Counted from the first letter of the stretch, positions 9,464-21,208 are shown. The stretch is DNA of 64,000 nt from Prorocentrum cordatum (GCA_963575745.1 CAUYUJ010020717.1:1-64000), one strand, 5' to 3'. The notes: generated by a model not told the origin, from the letters alone. Numbers and translations: made by a program.

Positions 9464-9649
9464 CGCCACCTGGACAATGTGCACCCAGGAGGACGGCCCA
9501 AGGCACGGGAAAGGTCTGCCCGGGTCTCTGGGCGGGGGCCCGGCCGGTGGGCGCCAACTGGGCGCCCCGCGCTGGGGGGCGGGATGCCGAGGTCCCGCCT
9601 GGTGCCCGCCCTTTGCCGCCCGTGGGCGCCTCGTGGGCGCCCTGTGGGC

Positions 9650-10035
9650 GGCTGCACAGCCTGCACCACACAAAGACTGGGCCACACAGCCTGCACCGCA
9701 GAGATTTTGCAGCACAGCGTTCACAGCATAGCTCGGGCACGCAGACTGCACCACACAGCCTGCACCACACTGCTTGCACCGCGTATCGTTCAGCGTACAG
9801 CCTGCACCGCATAGAAGTCACCGCATAGCTCGCACCACACAGTGTACACTACCTAGCTTGCACCGCATGGCTTGCACCGCATCTCCTGCACCTTCCACCG
9901 CACAGCTTGCACCACACGTCGTGCAACACACGACTCGCGCCACAAATCTTGCCCCACATATCCTGCACCACACAGCTTGCATACACCACACGTCTTGCAC
10001 CACATCGCTTGCACCACGTGGCTTGCACAATGCAC
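9650..10035. repeat. 15-bp minisatellite, CACAGCTTGCACCAC orientation
   Basis: Degenerate repeats of CACAGCTTGCACCAC and close variants over nearly 400 bp. The same word appears reverse-complemented at 36,240-36,510. Confidence 0.75.
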
Positions 10036-10209
10036 AATGCAAAGACTTTCTGCTGGCGGCCCACGCCGAGGCACACATTTTATACAAATTCATCACACAC
10101 GGTCGAAGACTATTGGGCTGCCAGGCGCGGCTGCCTGCGCGCGCCTGGCAAGGCGGCAAGGCCAATGAATTACAGCACAATCCTGGACTGTACTGTTCGA
10201 GGGCATCAC

Positions 10210-10230
10210 GCGCGCGGGTCGCCCGCGCGC
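10210..10230. other. GC hairpin just after the stop codon, copy 4
   Basis: GCGCGCGGG-TCG-CCCGCGCGC, a perfect 9-bp stem with a 3-nt loop ending about 15 nt from the stop codon of copy 4. Identical hairpins are at 13,746-13,766, 17,282-17,302, 20,819-20,839 and 26,263-26,283; copy 9 has one mismatch and copy 3 a decayed version. Confidence 0.75.
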
Positions 10231-10244
10231 ACGCGGCTGGCCGC

Positions 10245-10535
10245 TCACCAGCCCTTGCCGTACGGCGCGTAGCCGCCCTTGCCGCCCTTGTCCTTGCCCT
10301 TCCCCTTCCCCTTGCCGCCGCCGCCTCCGCCGCCGGAGTTCAGGTTCACGGCCTTGTACTTGCCCTTGCGGTCGTCGTACTCCGCGTCGTAGGACACGGA
10401 GTCGCCCTGCTGGCAGTCGTTCAGCGCGGGGTTCTCCTTCACGTGCGCGAACACGTCCTCGCTGCCGTCGTCGGGGGTGATGAAGCCGAAGCCCTTCTCT
10501 TCGAAGAAGTTCTTGAGGGTGCCGCGGCTCGACAT
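10245..10535 (-). CDS. Cold-shock-domain protein, array copy 4
   Basis: 96 residues, NLNSG with seven glycines. It opens the best part of the array: from here three units of 3,536-3,537 bp follow with hardly a change. The CSD and tail are the same as in copies 5 and 6. As in all copies the stop is TGA (TCA on the plus strand) directly after the Trp of PYGKGW. Confidence 0.92.
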   Translation of the reverse strand: MSSRGTLKNFFEEKGFGFITPDDGSEDVFAHVKENPALNDCQQGDSVSYDAEYDDRKGKYKAVNLNSGGGGGGGKGKGKGKDKGGKGGYAPYGKGW

Positions 10536-10562
10536 GGCTCCAGCGAGTGCCTGGGCGAAGGG

Positions 10563-10599
10563 CTTGAGACCAAAAATGCTTGAGCCAAAATGGCTGCCG
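10563..10599 (-). other. Double spliced-leader relic, copy 4
   Basis: Same two relics, distal 17-nt perfect and proximal CATTTTTGGTCTCAAG, both kept without change. Confidence 0.85.
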
Positions 10600-11061
10600 G
10601 GCGGCAGGTGAATGTGCTGACCCAGCTCACGGGGGGAGGCCTTCGAAAGAATGCAGCCGTCGGAGGTCCACATGCTCCTCATCGTCTCGACCTACCTCAG
10701 GAGACCCAGAGCTCGAGGCGGTCGCGAAGAAATCGCGGGCCCGAAACCAAGACGTAAAGATGTCAACCTCATCCCGTTTTGGGTGCCAAGTGACCCCACC
10801 GTTCCTCCTGAATCCGTGAGACTGGCATCAATAGGCGTCTGGCGCTGCGGGTGCCCGCTGGCGTTCAGGCCCCCACAGGTCAGACGGAAACTTAGCAAAC
10901 GAGTGCACGTCGGTCGGAAGAAGTAGGTAGAAACATGAGGATGAAGGACCGCGTTTCAAGTAAGCTTTCCCTAGACAGCTTGTCTGCAAGGGTTCTATGT
11001 TAAATGGTCCAAGGAACTAGTAGGTGCACTGCCAAATGCGGGATCGGGCGGACGGCATCAC

Positions 11062-11395
11062 CTCCCGTTGCCTCCCGTGGCCTCATGTAGCTGCCCGTTG
11101 CCTCCCGTTGCCTCCCGTGGCCTCCCGTGGCCTTCTGTGGCCTCCCATGGCCTCCCATTGCATCCTGTGGCCTCTCACTGCCGTCCCTGTGCATGTCCCT
11201 ATCCCTCTATGTCCCTATATCCCTATCCCTATCTCCCTGTCCCTATGCTGTTGGCATGCTCCAAGAAACTGATAGGTGCGCTGCCGAATCTGGGATCGGG
11301 CGGGCGGCACTGCCTCCCGCGGCCTCCCGGTGCCTCTCGTTGCCCCCCATGTGGCCTCCCGTGGCCTCCCATGGCATCCCATTGTCGTCCCTATC
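11062..11395. repeat. Decamer and hexamer minisatellites inside the unit
   Basis: Representative copy of two internal repeats: decamers TTGCCTCCCG / TGGCCTCCCG / TGGCCTCCCA (about 11,062-11,180 and 11,305-11,380) and degenerate TATCCC hexamers (about 11,195-11,250). Each full unit has the same pair. Confidence 0.8.
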
Positions 11396-12598
11396 CCTGT
11401 TCCTCCATCCCTGTCCCTCGAACCTTATCCCTTGTATCACTATCCCTATCCCTCTTCTCCCCATCCCCATTCCCATGTCGATCCCGATCTCTAGATCCTT
11501 TCAACACTAAATTGCGATCCCCGTAACCCTAAATCACTGTTCCTTATGGGCACACACACACCCTCCCCCACCCGACTGGCGACAAGCCCGGGCCAATGCC
11601 AACACCCCCCCCCTCCCAACCATCCCTGTAAAGCACAGTACAAGCTGCACTTTTCACCACAATCTGGGTCACGCGCGAACGCCCCGCGATCACGTAAGCA
11701 CATGACACGTTGCATGTTTCACCACAATCTGGATCATGCGCGAACGCCCCGCGATCACACTGCATCGGTTTTTGGTAGGGACGGGGGGGGCTGGCGTATT
11801 GCAAGCTGTGTGCGATGCCAGCACCCCCCACCATCACTTCCAAAAAAAAAAATACACGTTGCACCAGCATCTGGATCATACGCGGACGCCACGCGATTAT
11901 TCTTGGCATTTGACAGGGACGGCGGGTGGAACGGCATGTTGCCTGCTGCGCGCAGGCCCACCATTAGTTTCAACAGAAAGTGCAGTAAGTGCACTTTGCA
12001 AGGGAAGGCGAGCGGCTGGGCGGCATAGTGCCTGCTGCGCGCAGGCCCACCATCCCTGTCAGAAACAATTGCACAGTGGTTGCGGCCGCACAGCCACACA
12101 CACACACACACACACCATGCTGGCACACCATTCTGTCAAACACAATTCCACAACACCCAACACTGACAAACCCGCCGTCACTTTGCATTGGCTTTTGACA
12201 AGGAGGGTGGAAGGTCGGCATATTGCCCAAAGTGGCGCACCCGGTGTGCGTGGCGCATCTGGCATGTGCGGAGCACCTCGCGGGCTTCGCTCACCTGGCT
12301 GGAGTCTGCATTGGTTCCCGATGGTTGCCGATGGCGGCCCCTGCCTATGCTCAGGTCCCGGTGTTGCGTATGAAGTGGGAGGGCGGTTTAGAGAGAGCGA
12401 GACAGCCTGCAGCGTTCTTGCTGGGAACTAGATCACTGCTCATTATTACGATTAGTATGCACCCTCTCCCCCTCCCGACTGGCGACAAACCCGAAACAAA
12501 TGCGACCCCCCGTCACCCATTACCAAAAAACCATGGAAAGTGCACTCTGCGTCCAAAGCTTGGGCAATGCTCGAGGAGCCCGCGAGCACGTTGTATTG

Positions 12599-12674
12599 TT
12601 TTTGTTGACGGGGACGGCGGGGGTGCCAGCATATGGCCTGCTGTGCGCAGGGCCACCACCCCCGTCAACAAAAA
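12599..12674. repeat. Perfect-arm hairpin repeat, unit 4
   Basis: TTTTTGTTGACGGGG (12,599-12,613) pairs perfectly with CCCCGTCAACAAAAA (12,660-12,674); a second small stem lies in the loop. It sits in a monomer of about 140 bp whose next core, TGGATATTGCGCGGGC, starts about 26 nt later. Confidence 0.7.
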
Positions 12675-13780
12675 TACAAAGCGCATTTCGCGGATCAATC
12701 TGGATATTGCGCGGGCACCTGGCGATCACTTTGCAGTGTTTTTTGGCCGCGACCGCGGTGGTGCTGGCAGATTGCCTGCTGCGCAGGCCCACCAGACACC
12801 ATGATGGCCACCCCGCCGCGATTGCGCAATGGTGTTCGACAACGATGGTGGGAGCCGACATGTTTCCGACGTGTGTTGTCACGTGCGCAGGCGCACCTGG
12901 CACACTCTGCGCGTGCCCCGAACGTGGCGCACCTGGCCCAGCTGGAGCACGCGGCACACATGGCGCACGTGGAGCACGTGACACATCTGGCGCACCATGC
13001 GTGCCTGGCACGCTTGGGCCCCAGGGGTGCCTGGCACACCTGGCGCGCCTCGTGGCGCACCTCGCCCCAGCGTCACGCACATGGGGTCACGCCATCCAAA
13101 GACGAGCGCTGAACATACTGCAGCTCGGGTGCTACTTCTGTGTTGGAAGGGCGGGGGTGAGCAAGACGGCTTGCGGGCGGGGAGCGTGCCTTGCTCCTTT
13201 CCCTACTCCTATCTCTATCGCTATCCCGATCCCCACACCGTGGCCATGCATCGTGGCCCCCTATCGTGACCCCCCATCGTGGCCCTCATCTTAGCTGTGC
13301 AAAGCTGTTTAAGCTCGTCTGCCGCAAGGGCGCAAAGGATATCATGCTATCGCCCAGCCCCCAGAAAAGGAGGGAAAAAGGACAGCCGTTCGATGTGGAT
13401 CTAGGAAGGCTCTTGAAGTAGATGATTCGACCTGCCATGCCAGGAGCACCTATATTTTCACCGACCGACGAGTAATGGAGAGGGGCTCGGAGGAGTGGAA
13501 GGGTTCGCCCCTGGGCTGCAAAGTCTACTTGGGGCGCCAGTGACCTCATTTGTCGACAATCCAGTCTCCGAGGGATCGAGGCGTGGGCCAGGCACGCCCA
13601 CTGAACACCGTAGTGTTTTACCAACTCCTCACACAGGGTGGAAGACTATTGTGCGGCCAGGCGCGGCTGCCTGCGCACGCCTGGCAAGGCGGCAAGGCCA
13701 ATGAATTACAATACAGTCCCGGACTGTACTGTTCGAGGGCATCACGCGCGCGGGTCGCCCGCGCGCACGCGGCTGGCCGC

Positions 13781-14071
13781 TCACCAGCCCTTGCCGTACG
13801 GCGCGTAGCCGCCCTTGCCGCCCTTGTCCTTGCCCTTCCCCTTCCCCTTGCCGCCGCCGCCTCCGCCGCCGGAGTTCAGGTTCACGGCCTTGTACTTGCC
13901 CTTGCGGTCGTCGTACTCCGCATCGTAGGACACGGAGTCGCCCTGTTGGCAGTCGTTCAGCGCGGGGTTCTCCTTCACGTGCGCGAACACGTCCTCGCTG
14001 CCGTCGTCAGGGGTGATGAAGCCGAAGCCCTTCTCTTCGAAGAAGTTCTTGAGGGTGCCGCGGCTCGACAT
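13781..14071 (-). CDS. Cold-shock-domain protein, array copy 5
   Basis: 96 residues with the same protein as copies 4 and 6. The nucleotide sequence shares with copy 6 several silent changes seen nowhere else in the array (for example CGCATCG for CGCGTCG at about 13,919 and TCAGGGG for TCGGGGG near 14,008). Copies 5 and 6 are therefore each other's closest relatives, and purifying selection or conversion has kept the protein fixed. Confidence 0.92.
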   Translation of the reverse strand: MSSRGTLKNFFEEKGFGFITPDDGSEDVFAHVKENPALNDCQQGDSVSYDAEYDDRKGKYKAVNLNSGGGGGGGKGKGKGKDKGGKGGYAPYGKGW

Positions 14072-14098
14072 GGCTCCAGCGAGTGCCTGGGCGAAGGG

Positions 14099-14135
14099 CG
14101 TGAGACCAAAAATGCTTGAGCCAAAATGGCTGCCG
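14099..14135 (-). other. Double spliced-leader relic, copy 5
   Basis: Distal relic perfect over 17 nt. The proximal relic ends CTCACG in sense where other copies have CTCAAG, a change shared only with copy 6. Confidence 0.82.
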
Positions 14136-17100
14136 GGCGGCAGGCGAATGTGCTGACCCAGCTCACGGGGGGGGGAGTCTTCGAAAGAATCGAGACGTCG
14201 GAGGTCCACGTGCTCCTCATCGTCTCGACCTACCTCAGGAGACCCAGAGCTCGAGGCGGTCGCGAAGAAATCGCGGGCCCGAAACCAAGACGTAAAGATG
14301 TCAACCTCATCCCGTTTTGGGTGCCAAGTGACCCCACCGTTCCTCCTGAATCCGTGAGACTGGCATCAATAGGCGTCTGGCGCTGCGGGTGCCCGCTGGC
14401 GTTCAGGACCCCACAGGTCAGACGGAAACTTCGCAAACGAGTGCACGTCGGTCGGAAGAAGTAGGTAGAAACATGAGGATGAAGGACCGCGTTTCAAGTA
14501 AGCTTTCCCTAGACAGCTTGTCTGCAAGGGTTCTATGTTAAATGGTCCAAGGAACTAGTAGGTGCACTGCCAAATGCGGGATCGGGCGGACGGCATCACC
14601 TCCCGTTGCCTCCCGTGGCCTCATGTAGCTGCCCGTTGCCTCCCGTTGCCTCCCGTGGCCTCCCGTGGCCTTCTGTGGCCTCCCATGGCCTCCCATTGCA
14701 TCCTGTGGCCTCTCACTGCCGTCCCTGTGCATGTCCCTATCCCTCTATGTCCCTATATCCCTATCCCTATCTCCCTGTCCCTATGCTGTTGGCATGCTCC
14801 AAGAAACTGATAGGTGCGCTGCCGAATCTGGGATCGGGCGGGCGGCACTGCCTCCCGCGGCCTCCCGGTGCCTCTCGTTGCCCCCCATGTGGCCTCCCGT
14901 GGCCTCCCATGGCATCCCATTGTCGTCCCTATCCCTGTTCCTCCATCCCTGTCCCTCGAACCTTATCCCTTGTATCACTATCCCTATCCCTCTTCTCCCC
15001 ATCCCCATTCCCATGTCGATCCCGATCTCTAGATCCTTTCAACACTAAATTGCGATCCCCGTAACCCTAAATCACTGTTCCTTATGGGCACACACACACC
15101 CTCCCCCACCCGACTGGCGACAAGCCCGGGCCAATGCCAACACCCCCCCCCTCCCAACCATCCCTGTAAAGCACAGTACAAGCTGCACTTTTCACCACAA
15201 TCTGGGTCACGCGCGAACGCCCCGCGATCACGTAAGCACATGACACGTTGCATGTTTCACCACAATCTGGATCATGCGCGAACGCCCCGCGATCACACTG
15301 CATCGGTTTTTGGTAGGGACGGGGGGGGCTGGCGTATTGCAAGCTGTGTGCGATGCCAGCACCCCCCACCATCACTTCCAAAAAAAAAAATACACGTTGC
15401 ACCAGCATCTGGATCATACGCGGACGCCACGCGATTATTCTTGGCATTTGACAGGGACGGCGGGTGGAACGGCATGTTGCCTGCTGCGCGCAGGCCCACC
15501 ATTAGTTTCAACAGAAAGTGCAGTAAGTGCACTTTGCAAGGGAAGGCGAGCGGCTGGGCGGCATAGTGCCTGCTGCGCGCAGGCCCACCATCCCTGTCAG
15601 AAACAATTGCACAGTGGTTGCGGCCGCACAGCCACACACACACACACACACCATGCTGGCACACCATTCTGTCAAACACAATTCCACAACACCCAACACT
15701 GACAAACCCGCCGTCACTTTGCATTGGCTTTTGACAAGGAGGGTGGAAGGTCGGCATATTGCCCAAAGTGGCGCACCCGGTGTGCGTGGCGCATCTGGCA
15801 TGTGCGGAGCACCTCGCGGGCTTCGCTCACCTGGCTGGAGTCTGCATTGGTTCCCGATGGTTGCCGATGGCGGCCCCTGCCTATGCTCAGGTCCCGGTGT
15901 TGCGTATGAAGTGGGAGGGCGGTTTAGAGAGAGCGAGACAGCCTGCAGCGTTCTTGCTGGGAACTAGATCACTGCTCATTATTACGATTAGTATGCACCC
16001 TCTCCCCCTCCCGACTGGCGACAAACCCGAAACAAATGCGACCCCCCGTCACCCATTACCAAAAAACCATGGAAAGTGCACTCTGCGTCCAAAGCTTGGG
16101 CAATGCTCGAGGAGCCCGCGAGCACGTTGTATTGTTTTTGTTGACGGGGACGGCGGGGGTGCCAGCATATGGCCTGCTGTGCGCAGGGCCACCACCCCCG
16201 TCAACAAAAATACAAAGCGCATTTCGCGGCTCAATCTGGATATTGCGCGGGCACCTGGCGATCACTTTGCAGTGTTTTTTGGCCGCGACCGCGGTGGTGC
16301 TGGCAGATTGCCTGCTGCGCAGGCCCACCAGACACCATGATGGCCACCCCGCCGCGATTGCGCAATGGTGTTCGACAACGATGGTGGGAGCCGACATGTT
16401 TCCGACGTGTGTTGTCACGTGCGCAGGCGCACCTGGCACACTCTGCGCGTGCCCCGAACGTGGCGCACCTGGCCCAGCTGGAGCACGCGGCACACATGGC
16501 GCACGTGGAGCACGTGACACATCTGGCGCACCATGCGTGCCTGGCACGCTTGGGCCCCAGGGGTGCCTGGCACACCTGGCGCGCCTCGTGGCGCACCTCG
16601 CCCCAGCGTCACGCACATGGGGTCACGCCATCCAAAGACGAGCGCTGAACATACTGCAGCTCGGGTGCTACTTCTGTGTTGGAAGGGCGGGGGTGAGCAA
16701 GACGGCTTGCGGGCGGGGAGCGTGCCTTGCTCCTTTCCCTACTCCTATCTCTATCGCTATCCCGATCCCCACACCGTGGCCATGCATCGTGGCCCCCTAT
16801 CGTGACCCCCCATCGTGGCCCTCATCTTAGCTGTGCAAAGCTGTTTAAGCTCGTCTGCCGCAAGGGCGCAAAGGATATCATGCTATCGCCCAGCCCCCAG
16901 AAAAGGAGGGAAAAAGGACAGCCGTTCGATGTGGATCTAGGAAGGCTCTTGAAGTAGATGATTCGACCTGCCATGCCAGGAGCACCTATATTTTCACCGA
17001 CCGACGAGTAATGGAGAGGGGCTCGGAGGAGTGGAAGGGTTCGCCCCTGGGCTGCAAAGTCTACTTGGGGCGCCAGTGACCTCATTTGTCGACAATCCAG

Positions 17101-17316
17101 TCTCCGAGGGATCGAGGCGTGGGCCAGGCACGCCCACTGAACACCGTAGTGTTTTACCAACTCCTCACACAGGGTGGAAGACTATTGTGCGGCCAGGCGC
17201 GGCTGCCTGCGCACGCCTGGCAAGGCGGCAAGGCCAATGAATTACAGCACAATCCTGGACTGTACTGTTCGAGGGCATCACGCGCGCGGGTCGCCCGCGC
17301 GCACGCGGCTGGCCGC

Positions 17317-17607
17317 TCACCAGCCCTTGCCGTACGGCGCGTAGCCGCCCTTGCCGCCCTTGTCCTTGCCCTTCCCCTTCCCCTTGCCGCCGCCGCCTCC
17401 GCCGCCGGAGTTCAGGTTCACGGCCTTGTACTTGCCCTTGCGGTCGTCGTACTCCGCATCGTAGGACACGGAGTCGCCCTGTTGGCAGTCGTTCAGCGCG
17501 GGGTTCTCCTTCACGTGCGCGAACACGTCCTCGCTGCCGTCGTCAGGGGTGATGAAGCCGAAGCCCTTCTCTTCGAAGAAGTTCTTGAGGGTGCCGCGGC
17601 TCGACAT
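17317..17607 (-). CDS. Cold-shock-domain protein, array copy 6
   Basis: 96 residues, protein the same as copy 5. Just downstream the 3' flank reads CAGCACAATCCTGGACTG, like copy 4, instead of CAATACAGTCCCGGACTG as in copies 5 and 8. The flanks have therefore been shuffled independently of the coding region, as expected if conversion tracts are shorter than the unit. Confidence 0.92.
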   Translation of the reverse strand: MSSRGTLKNFFEEKGFGFITPDDGSEDVFAHVKENPALNDCQQGDSVSYDAEYDDRKGKYKAVNLNSGGGGGGGKGKGKGKDKGGKGGYAPYGKGW

Positions 17608-17634
17608 GGCTCCAGCGAGTGCCTGGGCGAAGGG

Positions 17635-17671
17635 CGTGAGACCAAAAATGCTTGAGCCAAAATGGCTGCCG
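17635..17671 (-). other. Double spliced-leader relic, copy 6
   Basis: Identical to copy 5, including the CTCACG end of the proximal relic. Confidence 0.82.
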
Positions 17672-20600
17672 GGCGGCAGGCGAATGTGCTGACCCAGCTC
17701 ACGGGGGGGGGAGTCTTCGAAAGAATCGAGACGTCGGAGGTCCACGTGCTCCTCATCGTCTCGACCTACCTCAGGAGACCCAGAGCTCGAGGCGGTCGCG
17801 AAGAAATCGCGGGCCCGAAACCAAGACGTAAAGATGTCAACCTCATCCCGTTTTGGGTGCCAAGTGACCCCACCGTTCCTCCTGAATCCGTGAGACTGGC
17901 ATCAATAGGCGTCTGGCGCTGCGGGTGCCCGCTGGCGTTCAGGACCCCACAGGTCAGACGGAAACTTCGCAAACGAGTGCACGTCGGTCGGAAGAAGTAG
18001 GTAGAAACATGAGGATGAAGGACCGCGTTTCAAGTAAGCTTTCCCTAGACAGCTTGTCTGCAAGGGTTCTATGTTAAATGGTCCAAGGAACTAGTAGGTG
18101 CACTGCCAAATGCGGGATCGGGCGGACGGCATCACCTCCCGTTGCCTCCCGTGGCCTCATGTAGCTGCCCGTTGCCTCCCGTTGCCTCCCGTGGCCTCCC
18201 GTGGCCTTCTGTGGCCTCCCATGGCCTCCCATTGCATCCTGTGGCCTCTCACTGCCGTCCCTGTGCATGTCCCTATCCCTCTATGTCCCTATATCCCTAT
18301 CCCTATCTCCCTGTCCCTATGCTGTTGGCATGCTCCAAGAAACTGATAGGTGCGCTGCCGAATCTGGGATCGGGCGGGCGGCACTGCCTCCCGCGGCCTC
18401 CCGGTGCCTCTCGTTGCCCCCCATGTGGCCTCCCGTGGCCTCCCATGGCATCCCATTGTCGTCCCTATCCCTGTTCCTCCATCCCTGTCCCTCGAACCTT
18501 ATCCCTTGTATCACTATCCCTATCCCTCTTCTCCCCATCCCCATTCCCATGTCGATCCCGATCTCTAGATCCTTTCAACACTAAATTGCGATCCCCGTAA
18601 CCCTAAATCACTGTTCCTTATGGGCACACACACACCCTCCCCCACCCGACTGGCGACAAGCCCGGGCCAATGCCAACACCCCCCCCCTCCCAACCATCCC
18701 TGTAAAGCACAGTACAAGCTGCACTTTTCACCACAATCTGGGTCACGCGCGAACGCCCCGCGATCACGTAAGCACATGACACGTTGCATGTTTCACCACA
18801 ATCTGGATCATGCGCGAACGCCCCGCGATCACACTGCATCGGTTTTTGGTAGGGACGGGGGGGGCTGGCGTATTGCAAGCTGTGTGCGATGCCAGCACCC
18901 CCCACCATCACTTCCAAAAAAAAAAATACACGTTGCACCAGCATCTGGATCATACGCGGACGCCACGCGATTATTCTTGGCATTTGACAGGGACGGCGGG
19001 TGGAACGGCATGTTGCCTGCTGCGCGCAGGCCCACCATTAGTTTCAACAGAAAGTGCAGTAAGTGCACTTTGCAAGGGAAGGCGAGCGGCTGGGCGGCAT
19101 AGTGCCTGCTGCGCGCAGGCCCACCATCCCTGTCAGAAACAATTGCACAGTGGTTGCGGCCGCACAGCCACACACACACACACACACCATGCTGGCACAC
19201 CATTCTGTCAAACACAATTCCACAACACCCAACACTGACAAACCCGCCGTCACTTTGCATTGGCTTTTGACAAGGAGGGTGGAAGGTCGGCATATTGCCC
19301 AAAGTGGCGCACCCGGTGTGCGTGGCGCATCTGGCATGTGCGGAGCACCTCGCGGGCTTCGCTCACCTGGCTGGAGTCTGCATTGGTTCCCGATGGTTGC
19401 CGATGGCGGCCCCTGCCTATGCTCAGGTCCCGGTGTTGCGTATGAAGTGGGAGGGCGGTGTAGAGAGAGCGAGACAGCTTGCAGCGTTCTTGCTGGGAAC
19501 TAGATCACTGCTCATTATTACGATTAGTATGCACCCCCTCCCCCTCCCGACTGGCGACAAACCCGAAACAAATGCGACCCCCCGTCACCCATTACCAAAA
19601 AACCATGGAAAGTGCACTCTGCGTCCAAAGCTTGGGCAATGCTCGAGGAGCCCGCGAGCACGTTGTATTGTTTTTGTTGACGGGGACGGCGGGGGTGCCA
19701 GCATATGGCCTGCTGTGCGCAGGGCCACCACCCCCGTCAACAAAAATACAAAGCGCATTTCGCGGCTCAATCTGGATCATGCGCGGGCACCTGGCGATCA
19801 CTTTGCAGTGTTTTTTGGCCGCGACCGCGGTGGTGCTGGCAGATTGCCTGCTGTGCAGGCCCACCAGACACCATGATGACCACCCCGCCGCGACTGCGCA
19901 ATGGTGTTCGACAACGATGGTGGGAGCCGACATGTTTCCGATGTGTGTTGTCACGTGCGTAGGCGCACCTAGCACACTCTGCGCGTGCCCCGAACGTGGC
20001 GCACCTGGCCCAGCTGGAGCACGCGGCACACATGGCGCACGTGGAGCACGTGACACATCTGGCACACCATGCGTGCCTGGCACGCTTGGGCCCCAGGGGT
20101 GCCTGGCACACCTGGCGCGCCTCGTGGCGCACCTCGCCCCAGCGTCACGCACATGTGGTCACGCCATCCAAAGACGAGCGCTGAACATACTGCAGCTCGG
20201 GTGCTACTTCTGTCTTGGAAGGGCGGGGGTGAGCAAGACGGCTTGCGGGCGGGGAGCGTGCCTTGCTCCTTTCCCTACTCCTCTCTCTATCGCTATCACG
20301 ATCCCCACACCGTGGCCATGCATCGTGGCCCCCTATCGTGACCCCCCATCGTGGCCCTCACCTTAGCTGCGCAAGGCTGCTTAAGCTCGTCTACCGCAAG
20401 GGCGCAAAGGATATCATGTTATCGCTCAGCCCCCAGAAAAGGAGGGAAAAAGGACAGCCGTTCGATGTGGATCTAGGAAGGCTCTTGAAGTAGATGATTC
20501 GACCTGCCATGCCAGGAGCACCTATATTTTCACCGACCGACGAGTAATGGAGAGGGGCTCGGAGGAGTGGAAGGGTTCGCCCCTGGGCTGCAAAGTCTAC

Positions 20601-20853
20601 TTGGGGCGCCAGTGACCTCATTTGTCGACAATCCAGTCTCCGAGGGATCGAGGCGTGGGCCAGGCACGCCCACTGAACACCGTAGTTGTTTTACCAACTC
20701 CTCACACAGGGTGGAAGACTATTGTGCGGCCAGGCGCGGCTGCCTGCGCGCGCCTGGCAAGGCGGCAAGGCCAATGAATTACAGCACAGTCCCGGACTGT
20801 ACCGTTCGAGGGCATCACGCGCGCGGGTCGCCCGCGCGCACGCGGCTGGCCGC

Positions 20854-21144
20854 TCACCAGCCCTTGCCGTACGGCGCGTAGCCGCCCTTGCCGCCCTTGT
20901 CCTTGCCCTTGCCCTTCCCCTTGCCGCCGCCGCCTCCGCCGCCGGAGTTCACGTTCACTGCCTTGTACTTGCCCTTGCGGTCGTCGTACTCCGCGTCGTA
21001 GGACACGGAGTCGCCCTGCTGGCAGTCGTTCAGCGCGGGGTTCTCCTTCACGTGCGCGAACACGTCCTCGCTGCCGTCGTCGGGGGTGATGAAGCCGAAG
21101 CCCTTCTCCTCGAAGAAGTTCTTGAGGGTGCCGCGGCTCGACAT
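20854..21144 (-). CDS. Cold-shock-domain protein, array copy 7
   Basis: 96 residues with NVNSG and seven glycines. The coding DNA has its own silent marks, such as CTTGCCCTTCCCC in the Lys-Gly tail and TTCACTGCC near 20,954, so it belongs to a different sublineage from copies 4-6. Its spacer is the one broken by the LINE at about 21.95 kb, roughly 0.8 kb upstream of the ATG; the near 5' flank is kept but lacks about 95 bp (after 21,420) present in other units. Confidence 0.92.
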   Translation of the reverse strand: MSSRGTLKNFFEEKGFGFITPDDGSEDVFAHVKENPALNDCQQGDSVSYDAEYDDRKGKYKAVNVNSGGGGGGGKGKGKGKDKGGKGGYAPYGKGW

Positions 21145-21171
21145 GGCTCCAGCGAGTGCCTGGGCGAAGGG

Positions 21172-21208
21172 CTTGAGACCAAAAATGCTTGAGCCAAAAT
21201 GGCTGCCG
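21172..21208 (-). other. Double spliced-leader relic, copy 7
   Basis: Distal relic perfect over 17 nt, proximal CATTTTTGGTCTCAAG. Confidence 0.85.

Larger units (their letters stand above)
7550..10244 (-). repeat. CSD array interval 3 (2,695 bp, chimeric spacer)
   Basis: Only the gene, the near 5' flank and the last 165 bp belong to the array family. In between lie a GGA array (7,986-8,156), dispersed repeat A copy 2 (8,335-8,495), unassigned sequence, two miniature elements (8,924-9,085 and about 9,312-9,463), and a 15-bp minisatellite (about 9,650-10,035). It marks a break in the otherwise regular array. Confidence 0.75.
10245..13780 (-). repeat. CSD array unit 4 (3,536 bp)
   Basis: Standard unit layout. 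It differs from unit 5 at only a few sites seen by eye, such as a longer CA run near 12,095-12,117 and GGATCAATC for GGCTCAATC near 12,692. Its hairpin repeat is at 12,599-12,674. Confidence 0.9.
13781..17316 (-). repeat. CSD array unit 5 (3,536 bp)
   Basis: Nearly identical to unit 6 over its whole length, spacer included, which points to very recent duplication or conversion. Hairpin repeat at 16,135-16,210. Confidence 0.9.
17317..20853 (-). repeat. CSD array unit 6 (3,537 bp)
   Basis: Standard layout. From about 19,460 onward it gains small differences from units 4 and 5 (for example ATGATGACCACC near 19,873) that move it toward units 2 and 8, suggesting a mosaic. Hairpin repeat at 19,671-19,746. 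Confidence 0.88.
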
